From Halichoerus grypus (Eukaryota > Chordata > Mammalia > Carnivora > Phocidae), in NCBI RefSeq assembly GCF_964656455.1, contig NC_135719.1:131545444-131609443 (forward strand): a DNA stretch of 64,000 bases, given 5' to 3'. Below the pieces are notes generated by a model. It was not told the origin of the DNA. It ran no database searches and saw only the letters and a list, made by a program, of their open reading frames with translations. The position numbers were made by a program, and so were the translations under genes. Of the stretch, positions 1 through 12,335 are shown one piece after another (the stretch's first letter is position 1; every line of letters begins with the position of its first letter).

Positions 1-2010
1 TTGGGAGCTGGTAATAGTTACAATGACCTCAGTTTAGTTGCTGATCATTAACTGTGGGTATTTCACACCAGAGATTTGGTATATTAAAGTAAATTGAAAT
101 TGCACTAATCAATTAGCTCTGTTATACATTGCCTGTACGTAGAGTGTTAAACTGCAATGGGAATCTATAAATTTAAAGGAAAGCTATTTATTGAACAATA
201 GTAGTTTAAAATTAAAATAAAACAAAATAAAATAGTCAAGATTTATGGTTTTTTTTTAAGTTCCTGGAAGAAAAAAAAGCAGTCAATTTTCTTCTTCATA
301 TGCAGGTGAAAGCACACTTTCCATCACTTTATCTTTTCTAACCCCCTTCTAGAAAAAGGAAGACAGATCTCAAAGTTCGTGAGGCTCTGCTCACTTGAAG
401 GCCTGGTAGTCATCCATCATATTCTGAACACCAGAACAAAGCCTTCTCAACAAATGGAAATTTTCTCCCCACTAAACTTTACTAACAGTTTCCTTTCTGA
501 AAATGTTGGTTTTAGTGACATCTTTTGGCATGCCTAACTTGGCATTTTGGAGCATCTGATATATCTGTGAAATCTGGGTAAATTTTTTAGAATAAAATAG
601 GAGATAATTCCCCCTCTAAGATTTTATTTGGCTGATCATTTGATTATGTTTGTACAACAGGTTGCAATTGGCTCCTTATGTCCTAGAGCATATTGAATAC
701 TACACTCTGGCTCACACAGGCTCTATCCATGACACCCTGTAATTTAAGAGAAAAACCACACAAATTAGTCACTTGCTGTCACAAAGAAAAAGCAAATTGT
801 TGATTGCTAAGTTCTAATTTTTCAGTTGGTTGCTTTGATTTCATTTATCGGCAGTCATGGTATATCATCCACTTAGGTCACCAGCTTTTCTTGATATTGA
901 AGAGTTATGATCAGACAGCATAATGAAGAAAGGGATATAAGATCTCATCTGAAATGGTTGAAAATAGTTGCAATTGCTGCTTCCATGCATAACTTTCATG
1001 TTTAGAAAGAAAGGTCAATCTTACTACATTTCACTCATTACGAATTTAGAGATTTTGCAGAAAGATTGATGTGAAATAGAATGTTTAAGAGCTTGTATTC
1101 CCTCATTTGGTTTATACTGAAGTAAAAGGTGAGTTGACTGTTGATTCTAGAACATGAGATTCTCCCTTTGGTGGCTAGGCCTAGGGTGATAAAGTCTGCC
1201 AGCCTATAAGCCTCCTCCTACTTTATACATCATTATACTTTTATATTTTCATCTTTCCTTCTTTGCTTTTTATTATATGATATCTTGACATAATGTTCCA
1301 TGATATCTGGAAGATGTGCAGGTAGAGTTCATTACCAGACATTCATCACCAAAAATTCATACTACTAACTTACCATGAACACAAGACAAATTTTCAGTTA
1401 CTTGCCTTGCATTCCAAGTACTGTCAATCCTTGAATGTGTTTCCAGTTTAGTTTTTCTGCTCTTTCTTTCTTTCATTTTGTCCTCTCTCCTCTCTGTAGG
1501 GTTCATGTTTTATCCTGCTTTTACCCCATGGTCCAAGTATGGAAGATAACCCTTCTTGCTTCCATTTTAGAATGGTGGCACTTTACTGAATACTTGTTAG
1601 ATGTTAAGTCTTTTAGATTCTTCAAAGGGGACAAACTACAAATTTGATAGATATTTAAAATACGCATTCTTCTCTGAAGTGATTCTGTGAAGTTTCCAGA
1701 GATCCTTCCTCCTGTCCTCCATTGATGGGAAGATTTTAAATGTATTTCCCTTGATGTGGTTAAGCGTATCTCTTCTGGTTGATGATTTATTACTTTTCCT
1801 CAGATTCAAGACATTCTTTTGGCTGAGACACCTTCCCAATCCAGGCAACTGTCTTGGACAGAATCAAACAATTATTTATCATTTCTCTGACTATACCCTG
1901 ACAATTCTAGGAATAGAGCCTATACCCAAATCCCAAACTTCTTTTTCTCCACTATTTTTTCTCCATTATCAGAGAAGCTAGGCAGCCATGCTCTCTCTCC
2001 CTTTAGGTTT
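1..2010. other. Unassigned AT-rich noncoding stretch
   Basis: No open frame longer than about 75 codons and no repeat that I can name with confidence. The sequence is AT-rich with scattered T and A runs. A TAAT-CA-ATTA dyad sits at about 106-115. Old diverged repeats could be present below my recognition limit. Confidence 0.5.
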
Positions 2011-2023
2011 CTCACACATTTCT
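2011..2023. repeat. Target-site duplication, left copy
   Basis: A 13-bp direct repeat, CTCACACATTTCT, repeats exactly at 2244-2256 and brackets the SINE between them. Confidence 0.85.
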
Positions 2024-2243
2024 TTCTTTTTTTTTTTTTTTTTTAAGATTTTATTTATTTATTTGACACAGAAAGAGTGAGAGAGAGCAGAGAGCATAAG
2101 CAGGGGGAGTGGCAGGCAGGCAGAGGGAGAAGCAGGCTCTCTGCTGAGCAAGGAGCCCGATGCGGGACTCGATCCCAGGACCCTGGGATCATGACCTGAG
2201 CCGAAGGCAGCCGCTTAACCGACTGAGCCACCCAGGCGCCCCT
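2024..2243 (-). mobile_element. SINEC (carnivore tRNA-derived SINE), full length
   Basis: Read on the minus strand, it starts with the GGGGCGCCTGGGTGGCTCAG head (pol III A box in GTGGCTCAG), has the B-box-like GGGATCGAG, a CT-rich middle, then AAATAAATAAAATCTT and a long A tail (poly-T on the plus strand). Perfect 13-bp direct repeats flank it. The head is close to consensus, which suggests a moderately young copy. It is a noncoding retroposon mobilised by L1 proteins. Confidence 0.95.
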
Positions 2244-2256
2244 CTCACACATTTCT
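2244..2256. repeat. Target-site duplication, right copy
   Basis: Exact repeat of the 13 bp at 2011-2023. It marks the head-side junction of the SINE. Confidence 0.85.
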
Positions 2257-2907
2257 ACTGTAGCTCCATGATACATAGAAAATAGATAAAGCTCTCTAAG
2301 GCATACCACTGAAGACCCTTTCCCAGGCTTTGAGAAGGTAAAGCCCTTTCAGCTTCCTCCCCATGGCTGGGGCAGAAGTCATAGCACCCTATCAGCTCTT
2401 CCAGAGTACTCTCTAAGTTCATTTGCTGCTTTTTCAGAATCTTTAAAGTGTGGATGTGAATGTTCAGGGAAGGGTTGAGAGCTGGCTTTGTACTGTTTCT
2501 TTTGCTTGAAGGCCTTGTGTTTTGGATTTGATGGTAGTAATACCTATGATCTTAGGAACTCAGTTGAAACTTATACTAAATAAGTCCACGTTTACATCCC
2601 ATAGAACCTAGAAAATAAAACAAGAGCAATTCAGGCAAGACTGTACTATAGTTGATTCTTTTAGATACACTTATTCTAAAACTTTAATCCTCCATGATAA
2701 GACTTGGTAATAGAGTAAACTTTTATATATTTGTATTTTTTTCACACAATGACTCTTAAATTAACAGAACCTAAATTGAATTTAGAGGATTTATCTATAT
2801 ATTGGTCTAGATCTATTGTGTGGGTGCAGCCACTTTGATTTAATCATGTTCTTTGCTTTAGAAAGCCCTAAGTAATAAGCATCTGAATTGGGTAAAATGC
2901 AACGGAC
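2257..2907. other. Unassigned noncoding stretch
   Basis: No gene or recognisable repeat seen. Confidence 0.45.
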
Positions 2908-2985
2908 TTGAATATCACCTCCTCAAGGGCAGGGATTGTATCGGATATCTCTTGCGTTCCACCTTATATCTTTTTGGCATTGATT
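2908..2985 (+). repeat. L2-like 3' fragment
   Basis: It contains the CTCAAGGGCAGGGATTGTAT-type segment typical of the L2 LINE 3' region. It is short and diverged. It may be the upstream part of the L2 tail seen at 3474-3552, separated by unrelated sequence. Confidence 0.45.
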
Positions 2986-3473
2986 TTCATTCGAGCCGTG
3001 GCTGTGGCATACAGGTGTATGCGGCAGATGCAGTATGATAGCACCTTGTCTCAGCTACACTCCACATCTCTTGTGTTTGGCCCTGGATTTTCTCTGCTAC
3101 TTCCAAATGTGTTGCCTGTGGGAATCTGCTCAGCCATGGGGCACAGGCAGAAGAATTAGGTTGCCATGGGGCAACCTCAGTCACTGGGAATTAAATTGCT
3201 CTTCTGTGTCTCAGGTGGACAATTCTGAGGTGCTCAGACATGGCTCCTCAGAAGATCCTCAGTGGAATGGTGCTCTAGTTATTCACTGAGGTAATCAGTT
3301 CAATGGTGCAATTTTAAATGAACTTTCCCTCCTTCCATGTGTTCCTCTTCCAGCTCCCTACTCCAGTTACTTGGGTTCATTTCCCAAATTTGACTTCAGG
3401 GATTCCAGCCCTTATCTCAGATCCTTTTGTAGAGAAACCTGGGCCAAGACCATAATTTTTGTTTCTCTGTTTT

Positions 3474-3552
3474 ACTAGAGAATTCTGAACAATTACAATA
3501 GTATCTGGAACATAGTAAGCACTCAACAAAATGCTGTCAAATGAATGACTTA
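3474..3552 (+). repeat. L2 LINE 3' end fragment
   Basis: The string from about 3499, of the form CTGGAACATAGTAAGCACTCAACAAA followed by AATGAATGA, matches the general L2 terminus (tggcacatagtaggcgctcaataaa...tgaatgaatg). Confidence 0.6.
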
Positions 3553-5842
3553 ATGGTGTCCAGAGGGTGGACAAGATAAGTGGCATTCTTGCAGACTGCA
3601 GGCTTAGGAAAGTTTACTCCTCTGTGGGTCGTGCCGCATCTTAAGACTGATCGTTATGAATGGGTGCTGTCACTGTCTTTCTGATGTATTATCTGAAACA
3701 TGCTGCATGGCTCTTCTCAAAAAGAGGGAGTTGCCTCGGCACTCTAACATCAGAATCTACAGGAAGGTAATGTTTTACCAGGTGAATTATAGCAGTCTAA
3801 CATGGAGTCCAGCATGATGCATTGTTCTTTGCTCATAAATAATGCAAACAGGATACCAGGCAAAGATAAAGGCCAGTGATTTATTCCACATAACCTTTAT
3901 GTAAACCTCATAAATTGTGCACAGTGGTGTCTGGGAATGTGACAATGGCTGTGGTACCAGATTGTGTTGCTAATGGCAAGCATTTCATGTATTGAGAACA
4001 AGAAATGAAGAGGACACTCCTTCTCACTCCTCATGCAGGAAACAGTGATATTTCAAGAATAAAGCAGAAGACAAGAATTAACAGCAATAAAATTGATATG
4101 AAGAGAAAACAGTACTACAAAATCACATTATATAAGATCTCATTGTGAATCAGTTCATTTGCACAGGTTTTATTGTTTTTTATCTGCATTGTTAGAGAAA
4201 TTATCCCCCGACAAACAAACACGCACACACTTATATATTAGCACAATATCCTAATGACATAGAAAAAGCTTATTAGCATCCACCAGAATAAATTTCCAAG
4301 GGTGGGATTTACAAACGTTTTAGGATTATTTATTTTCTGTTGTCTTTTTAGTATAGAAAGACACATTAGCAAGGAGTTTTGGATCAGGACCTGGGTTGTA
4401 ATAATTCAGTCTTCACTCTGTTGCACTCACCATGGGAAGTCACAGTGTATAGTAAAAACAAGGCTCAGAGAAATCATAAAATGTCTTATCATGTTAGGAG
4501 AAGAAACCTCCAAAAATATTGAATTGTTAAATAATTCAGTGAAATAAATCTGAATGCGAACTAGAACATGAACAGCTGATTCTAAAAGAGGGAGGGTCAA
4601 AGAGAAAACCAAAATCAAAACCATAATAAAACACTTGGACTGGGTATTGGTCCAATATGGTGGAGTGGATTGCACTCTTCAAGTACTGAGATATCATAGC
4701 GCATAAAGTCATATGTCACCATGAAATATACAGGATTGATTCTACTGAAGTCATTCAGTCTTTCACCTTGATTCTGTTTGGCAATTTCCTCCCATGAAAA
4801 CTCCTTTTGCATTTTCTGAGGTTCCAAAATCCTTGAAGAAATCAAAGATGATCATAGAGATGCAACATAAAACTTCATTAGCTAACTTGACTAAGATACT
4901 ATTGTTTATTATTTCTATCATTATTTGGCAAAGGTTAACTTCTAAACTTAAAGAAGAGATGCTGTCATTTTCTTCTAAATAAAAGGACTGACTCTAGTAG
5001 GTAAAGCAACCACAAAAAACACTGCAGTTTTATCCAACACATTGACCTTAAAAGAGAGATTGTTCACACAGTGAGCATTGAGTGTTTTGTTTCCTCCTTT
5101 GATGGGTACCTGGAATCAGTTTTGCTTTAGGCATTTTCCTATAACAAACATCATTTTGCTAATTAATTAAAAGAAAACTTGACTGCACCATTAAGAGTGG
5201 GAAGCATTAATATTAGAAATTCAATGTCTAGCAATGGTCCTGTGCAATTAGAAAGCAGCTACACAGTAGCTACCATTTAATATAAAAACACAAGTCATAA
5301 AAAAGTACAGCTTCCAAGTCCTTGATAAAAAAGAGAGCATTGCTACATACTTGAAGCTTGACTGTCTTATAAGCTGACTTTTTAGAGGTATGGGCCAAAA
5401 CAGCTTAGATGATGCTCTTTATAAGTATAATGTAACTTGCTTATGAAGAAAATTTCCCAAAAGGAAGTAGCATTAAAGAGATGATTGCTTTCTTGGAGAA
5501 TGAGCTGTGTAATGAAGAAGTGTGGGCAAATTCAGGTCTTCTATGCTGTGCTACTGTGGCTAGTCATTAAAAGCTGTATCCACTGTTCTTAGCAACCCCC
5601 AGATTCAAATTCATAAATCATTGTATCAGCAAGGGTATTGTGTGCCTACTTCACACTCATTCCTGTGATAGTGATGTGGGAAATGGTTAGCTCATATAAT
5701 ATATAGTCTGGATCCCAAAGGGAACCAACTTCTAGTTAGGAAGTTAAGAAAATATGGGTCATATAATGAATGGCATTTAAATATACCTCTTACCTGGATT
5801 AATGAAATGTCACTTTTTCAACCAATTTTCAAACTTCAGTGA
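3553..5842. other. Unassigned noncoding stretch
   Basis: AT-rich sequence with no gene. Short frames at 4302-4547 and 4794-4982 have no recognisable domain. No repeat family assigned. Confidence 0.45.
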
Positions 5843-6258
5843 TGTTATGAACTATATGTTTGTGTCCCTCTAAAATTTATGTGTTGAAACCCTAACTCCC
5901 AATGGGATGGTATTGAGGTGGGGCCTTTGGGAAGTAATTAGATCATGAGGGTAGAGCCCTCATGATGGCATTAGTGCCTCCCTTGTAAGAAGAGACATGA
6001 GAAAGAGAGAGAGAGAGGGAGAGAGAGAGAAAGAAAGAGAACAAATGAGCTAGCTTCCTCTCTCTCTGATCTCTGCCATGTGAGGCTACAGCAACCTGGT
6101 CTGAAAATCAGAAAAAGTGCCTTTACCAGACATTGACTGGATCTGCTGGTACCTGGATCTTGGACTTCCCAGTATCCAGAGCTCTGAGAATTAAATCTTT
6201 GTTGTTAAGCCACCCAGTCTATGGTATCTTGATATAACAGCCCAAACCGACTAAGACA
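5843..6258 (+). mobile_element. MST-type LTR (ERVL-MaLR), solitary
   Basis: It starts TGTTATGAACTATATGTTTG and ends CCAAACCGACTAAGACA, the classic termini of MSTA/MSTB LTRs. Internal landmarks include GGTGGGGCCTTTGGGAAGT, AGGGTAGAGCCCTCATGATG, CTTGGACTTCCCAG and CCACCCAGTCTATGGTAT. A GA-rich expansion at about 6000-6045 replaces part of the middle. It is an old mammalian LTR fossil with no internal coding region beside it, so it looks like a solo LTR. Confidence 0.88.
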
Positions 6259-8045
6259 AGTATTACTCTTTATGTTTTTTAAAAAATAACTTTTCTTCTC
6301 AAATGTTTTTAATAACCCTCATTTCTGAGTTAAATGATAACCTTAATCATATGTGATAAGGTAAATAATTAGGGGGAGAGGCTCACAGCCTTGTGTTGGG
6401 AGATAATTCTCCATAGGTCTCTCATTTTTCTGCACATCTTTTGAGCAGACTGTCTTTGTTCCAAACTATCTTTCCAAGAATGTTTGTGGAGTGAACAGCA
6501 TTGGGAAGTAGAGATAGGGTTTCTCTTCAGAGCCAACAGAAGCTTTGTTTACTGGATAATGTAAGGGAACCAAAGATAGTAAAGATGGCAAAGATAATAA
6601 CTTCTTTTGGGGGCAAAAGGCAGGCATGCTTACTCTCCAGTATAAAAGATGGGAGTTCCATAAGTTTGGGGTTAGGAAATGCAATTGGTAATGCTACCTG
6701 GCCCTCTTTTTGTTGCTCTGTTGGGATTTGGGCCTGGGAAAGCAGTAAAAATGCTGATCCTGTAGCTACTGCTGTTGCTGTGAGTAGTAAAGTCCTTGTT
6801 CTTTGGCCCAGAGGTCTCATGTCTTCTCCCACTACCCAAGAAACAGTGCCATGCTAGCTTGCTAGCTCAGACTCTTCCCAGCTCCTTGTACCTTGCTCCT
6901 CTTACTTGTCTTTATTTTTTTGTTTTGTTTTGTTTTGTTTTTTAAATGCTTCACTTGACTGCCTGTTTATCTGATGAAGGAAAGGACAAAAAAATGATTG
7001 GGTGGATTCTTGGAAGAAAGATAATTGGAGTAGCAGAAAGATTACCTTCCCAAGAGGCTGTCTGTGACAGGGAGGAATGAGGATTTGGAAACGAAGGACA
7101 TCATTTGAAACACTTACATTTGGAATTTTCCACAACTTGGCCCATCTTTCTGGTCTTCATTGTCATTATTTATGTGAATTCTTGATTATTTTCAAACAGA
7201 TTTGTGTGGCAGGGTTCTGTTTCACTGAGACTAATCCCAAATATAACTTCATTATTCTATAATTCATCTTTTCTTCCTTGCATTTACCCCACACCTTTCC
7301 CCAGCCCCTATGGCACCTCTGAATGTACCTAGCCATGTGATCACATACAAACCTTCTGCTGGGGGAGACTACATTTAATCCTACTGGTCCCAAAATTCCA
7401 GGTACTTTTTTTGATGACCATAAACCTCACACAAGTGCTTGTTCTCTCCTTTCCATTCCTTTTGGTGGCATTGGGTTTAAAGTCTTTATTGCAGTCTTGT
7501 TCTGGTGACGGAGGTATGAATCCACAGTTTGTTGATATCTATACAATGTCTCTTGGTCTTGCTTTTTCTGCTGTTCGGTGGCTAGCTTGGTCTTTTCCCT
7601 AAATGAGGCCCTCCTAAATTAAGCTTGTCCTGTCAGGTCTTTTGCAAATGTTTTGCTGGTACATGCTCTTGAGTCTGTGTCCTACTCATTGGCCATCAGT
7701 CTGCAATGCCCTACATAGTGAAGACCTCTGCAGAACACTCCATGTACCATCACAGTCTCCAGGATCTTCTGGGCTTCCAAGCACTGTACTCAGACCTCGA
7801 GATGCCAAAGCTCACAGTCACAGTTATCTACTTGTCAGCTTTTGTCCCATCACACTCATTCTGTGCTCTGAGCTGAAGTTAGGTGTTCAGCTTGTCCCTT
7901 GTTATACCCAGCAACAACTATCACCTCTGATCAGTTTTGGTCTACCAAAACTCATCTGGACATTTTGTATTCTTTTTCTACCCAACAGGCAAACAGTGCC
8001 CCCTCCAGCATGGGGAAAAGCCATATCCTCCTCTAAGAAAGGCAG

Positions 8046-8047
<2 letters not shown>
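6259..8047. other. Unassigned noncoding stretch
   Basis: Overlapping frames at 6501-6857 (+) and 6527-6832 (-) have no domain and look like chance. A T/G-rich run (TTTTG repeated) lies at about 6918-6941. No repeat confidently named. Confidence 0.4.

Positions 8048-8097
<50 letters not shown>
8048..8097 (+). repeat. (CA)n microsatellite, about 25 uninterrupted units
   Basis: A pure AC/CA dinucleotide run of about 50 bp. It creates spurious His/Thr-repeat frames on one strand and Val/Cys-repeat frames on the other. Its length and purity predict length polymorphism. Confidence 0.97.
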
Positions 8098-8098
<1 letters not shown>

Positions 8099-9539
8099 AG
8101 CACCCCCCCAAACTCTATGATCGAACTGTACCTTTTATATGTTAATGATCATTAAGGCCACTTAATTATTTTTTCTTCTCAAAGTTTAGCTTTCAAGACT
8201 ATTATCTCATTTCATAATGAATCTTTTGATATTAAAAACCTGAAAGACTCTTTCTGTGTTTCTGCCCTAAAAGTTTTAATTTTCTACTTCTGTGTCCCTC
8301 CATCCTCACTCAACCACTCAAGACAGAGAAGTAATCCCAAATGACTAAAGACAAAGCCTCATGCATTAAAATGGAAAAAGAAAGATAATACATTTCACAA
8401 AGTATTTCTCTCATTATAATTGTTTCTATTTCCAAATCTCCTTGCAATGGCCCCTCAATGCTTCCCTCATGCTCTTTCCATTAACCTGTGAGGCTTCCAT
8501 AGGGTTATCTTAATCTACCCAACATCCATGCATCTTTTTAAAATCTGGGTTCAGTTTCACTGTTCTAGGAAGACTCATTATCCAGCTTGTGTTTCTTTTT
8601 ATGTATTCAGTGTCAAACCCTGTTGCCCTGTGGTTTTAAAATCATTTTCTTTAGAGTGTTAAATTTATAAGGATGTGTTTTGGGATCCACATAGAGAGTA
8701 GACATAGATTTCCTATCCTTCAACCATACCATTTCTAACTTTATTGGATATGTATTTGGTAAGTTACTTTATTTGTAAAAGTAAAAATGTTCAAGGGTAA
8801 AAAAAATATTAAAAATTTATGGATGACTTATTATTCATTTTATAATTAACAATAGGTAACCTTAAAATGATTAAGTAATTTTTGCATCTAACATATTCCC
8901 TTAAGTTGTATGTGCTTATGTTTTATGTTAATTATAGGTTCTTTGAAAGCAGTGGTTATGTCTTACCCTTCTATGTTTCCTCTATATCTTCTAATCTGTA
9001 CACAAACATACCAGTTGATAAATATTTGTGGTTCTGATTAGCATTGCTATGATTAAATTCTACAGTGACTTAGGAAATACAAACTTTGGACTATTCATGG
9101 CAGAGCCTTATTGATCAGATGGACTCCTTCTTTAAGGATGGATAAGGTTTGAAAAGATAACCACGAAGGGGAGTAAATTTTATGAAGTGTGACACCCTGA
9201 AAAAAGTTTTGGAGCTGGAAAAAAAAAAATCAGTGGTCTCAGCTTTTGCATTTTATAACCAGCTCCTGGTTAGGATTCATCCCAGAGTCTAAATGAATAT
9301 TCTAGTAAGAGCTATATAATAAACAGGTTAAAAGACAAGCCACGTGTCTTATAGAATGAACCGTCTTAAGTATTTGCTGTTTAATGACCAAACATGCTAT
9401 TTTGTTCCAAATGGTTATGCCTGGATGAACTAATGTTCCTGAAATTAGCAAAGCACCTTTTCATTGTATAAAAAATGACACTGTGTATTTTTACTAGTGC
9501 TCAGGACCCATTAGTGATACCTCTAAAAAATACAACACT
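8098..9539. other. Unassigned noncoding stretch
   Basis: AT-rich, no gene. I could not assign a repeat family. Confidence 0.45.
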
Positions 9540-9712
9540 TTAGAACAGAAAAGATCTTTGGATATATAGTTCAGTCCTTTATTGAAATAGATGCTGGAAG
9601 CCTAGGTCCAGAGAAGGTAAGTGAATTTTCCAAGGTCACATGACTGACAAACAGCAATGCAGGGACTCAGCTTGGATCCCTTGGCCCTCCAAACCTCATG
9701 CCTCTAAAAGAA
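9540..9712 (+). repeat. MIR SINE
   Basis: It holds the MIR core: CCAGAGAAGGTAAGTGAATT, then CCAAGGTCACATGACTGACA, then a GCAGGGACTCAGC segment, close to the standard ...gaggttaagtgacttgcccaaggtcacacagc... order. Confidence 0.8.
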
Positions 9713-10660
9713 ATCTGCCTTTCCAACGGAGATGAATTATGAAATAAAATGAGAGCGTTTAGCATTTTGAAACACGTGATTCTCTACACACACTACAGCA
9801 ACGCTGCTGTCCTCAGGAAATTAAAAAGCAATTCAGAGAAATGAAATGGGTCAAATGAGCTGTCACTGAAACAAAAGGCTGCGGATCAACCAGTAAATCA
9901 GTAACTGCTTCCTGGGCTTGAGATTTTCAACCCGTCAGGGTGGGAGGTAAACCACCAAATAAATTTAAAAGGATTTTCACTGAGTGTTTCTTGTGAAACT
10001 CTGAAGACATTTATATTACACACTCTGCACCCTTAATTTCCGGTGCAAAAACAGAATGGCATTCAGTGGTCTTGTTTTAAGAGGGTTATTTTCCATCGTA
10101 TTTTTAAAAATACCATAAAGCACTTTAGCAGGAGGTTGTCCAATTCTCTCGGCAAAATTGAGAGGCTCAGATACTTTTATAATGAACATTAAAATTTCCC
10201 TGTTCTGCCTCATCTTATTGATGATTGACTGCCATTGCTTTCTTTCCTCTCAGGATTCCAGGGAAGAAAAAGATATAGTAGCTTCGTTTTAACTTGTGCT
10301 TCATATGCAATTTTAATGACAGTTTTACATACATTACTCAACCCCCAGTACACTTAGAGGTCAAATCAGCATTTAAACAGACATTCTAAATGGAAATGAG
10401 TGTCCAGTCATTTATTCATGATTGGTTTGATAGAACAGCAACTCTCCAAATCATCTCAGAGTGTTAGAAGTCTGGAAAATCAAGAGCAAGCATTGATTTC
10501 TTCGCCCACTTGATTTTAGCAATTGGACTTCAATGGCATGAAAACTCAGGACGGAAAGGCCTTTTGTGCTATTTTAGTTGGTCTCATCTGCACTGGTCAA
10601 TGTGAATTGCTCATGTCAATGGATATTATTTTGACTCTGGCTGACCACGTCTCCAATTCA
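9713..10660. other. Repeat-poor block, candidate conserved noncoding element
   Basis: About 950 bp between a MIR and an MLT1-like LTR with no recognisable transposon, moderate GC, several retained CpGs and homeobox-like AT-rich words (for example CAATTTTAATGACAG near 10310). No open frame over 65 codons. Conservation is only a guess because no alignment can be made here. Confidence 0.3.
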
Positions 10661-10935
10661 GTTGTGGGTTCCTGAAAAGATTATTTTGAGTCTTCACTGA
10701 GCCCAGTTAAGTGCTATAAACCTTGAATTCAAAAGTAGTAAACCTTGAATTTCAAATAGCTGACTGATGGTGATGGTGAGATTCCTGTTGAATCTGTGCT
10801 CTCTGATTTCCAGAGTTCACATTGTGTAGTATATAAATAAGGAAGCGTTGCATTATTACCCACCACTATAGTGAGCAGATCTTAGATCATGATGAAGAAT
10901 CAGAGTGCAATGAATCATCAGTTGTTGGAGGAATA

Positions 10936-11436
10936 TGTCAGACACAAATATGGCCCCCCAAAGATGTTCACTTCCTTTTCCCCAGAACCTGTGAATATGG
11001 GTTGATATGGAAGAAAGAATTAAGATTACGGATGGAATTAAGGTTAGTAATCAGCTGATCTTAAATAGGGAGATTTTCCTGGATTATCTAAGTAGGCCCA
11101 ATGTAATCACGAAGGTCTTCCAAGAGATGGAAGGAGGAGGCAGAAGAGCCAGTGTTGGAGGGAGGCATGCAGAGAAGACTTGGCCAGTCAGTGCTGACTT
11201 TGGAGAAGGAGGAAGGAGCCACAAGCCAAGGAAAGTAGATAGCCTCGAAGCTGGAAAAGGGGATAAATCAGATTCTTGCCTAGAGCCTCCAGAAGGAAGT
11301 AGCCTTTTGGCACCTTGATTTTAGCCCAATGAGACCCTTTTCAGACTTTGACCTCCAGAACTATAAAATAATACATTTTTATTGTTTTAAGCCACTAATT
11401 TTGTGGTAATTAGTTACAGCAATAATAGGAATACAG
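10936..11436 (+). mobile_element. MLT1-like LTR (ERVL-MaLR family)
   Basis: It runs from a TGTCAGACACAAATATGGCC start to the ATAATAGGAATACA end. Landmarks are CCCCAGAACCTGTGAATATG, GATTATCTAAGTAGGCCCAATGTAATCAC, CCTAGAGCCTCCAGAAGGA, TTGATTTTAGCCCAATGAGACC, ACCTCCAGAACTATAA and TTTTAAGCCACTAATTTTGTGGTAATT. It is the common mammalian MaLR-type LTR. Exact subfamily not determined. The 103-codon frame inside it (11007-11318) is not a gene. Confidence 0.75.
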
Positions 11437-11469
11437 GATATTTGGACTCCATTTACCCAGATTGACTTA

Positions 11470-11900
11470 ATTATTGATTGATTTATGTGTGTGTGTGTGC
11501 CATAAGGTGATCTTTTACTTACTCATTTTGACTGTGAATAATATTTTGTGAATATACCACAATGTATTTATCTACTTTTTTTGTTTATGGAGACTTAGAT
11601 GCGGTCTATGGTTTGCTATTACAAACATCCTGTAACAATCTCCTATACTTGCTTCCTTGTGCTTTTATATGAGTGTTTCCCTTGTGTATAAACTTGGATC
11701 TAGAATTACTGGGATGTATGTAATGCCCATTTTCAACACAGATTGATACTGATTAATTGCTATCTGAAATGCCTGACCAATTTACACAATGACCAACAGT
11801 ATAGAAGTTTGAATTTCTTCACATTTTTGTCAAAACTAATTACAGACTTTTTATCAATTTGATGGTATGGTTTTATATTGTAAGTTAATATAGGTGTTAT
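11470..11900 (-). repeat. Old L1M 3' fragment, antisense
   Basis: On the plus strand it reads like the complement of the L1M 3' region: a 'mains of a flat-line' ordering of ATATACCACAATGTATTTATC, then 'GAGACTTAGATG...TTGCTATTACAAACATCCTG', then 'GTATAAACTTGGATCTAGAATTACTGGG', then 'TGACCAATTTACACAATGACCAACAGTATA'. Highly diverged. Confidence 0.5.
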
Positions 11901-11952
11901 CAATTATTTAAAAAACTGAGTTAACTTCTGATAGGCCATGATATTTTTAAAG

Positions 11953-12335
11953 CTTTACTTAGAATTCTCCAGTGGCTTCTTATTGCTTTCAGGATGAGAT
12001 GTAAGATTGCTAATATGATGTGTATACTTGACCCCACCTATTTCTCCAGCCTCACTTCTGTCCACATTCCATCTTGCCCATCATGGCTCAGTTACACTAT
12101 GTAACTTCTACCTCTGTGCGCATACAATGCTGATTCATGAATTTAAAATTGTCTTCGTCTTACCTTCTACCTGGAGATCTGTCACCCCCACCCTTCCTGG
12201 CTTATCCCATTTTTTAGCCTAAAACTCATATAAAAATATATATTCACCAAAAAAAAAATCTTCTCTTAACAACTTTCCTTTGGGTTCTGTGCCCTTCTTT
12301 TGGTTCTCATCACAATGCATTATTATGTTAAAATA
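11953..12335 (+). repeat. L2 LINE fragment
   Basis: The order CCAGTGGCTTCTTATTGC, GATGAGATGTAAGATTGC, CTTGACCCCACCTATTTCTCCAGCCTCA, TTCTACCTGGAGATCTGTC follows the L2 3' region (gatctggcccc...ctccagcctcatctc...tgcctggaatgc). No reading frame survives. Confidence 0.6.

Noticed and set aside
6501..6857. 118-codon frame with a 101-codon frame on the other strand
   Set aside because: No domain, signal peptide, splice context or repeat-free conservation evidence; overlapping frames on both strands suggest chance.
7642..8145. 167-codon open frame ending in a His/Thr repeat
   Set aside because: Its length depends on the (CA)n microsatellite, the rest has no domain, and the overlapping frames on both strands are equally open.
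10936..11436. 103-codon frame inside the MLT1-like LTR
   Set aside because: It arises from the LTR sequence in sense orientation; MaLR LTRs are noncoding.
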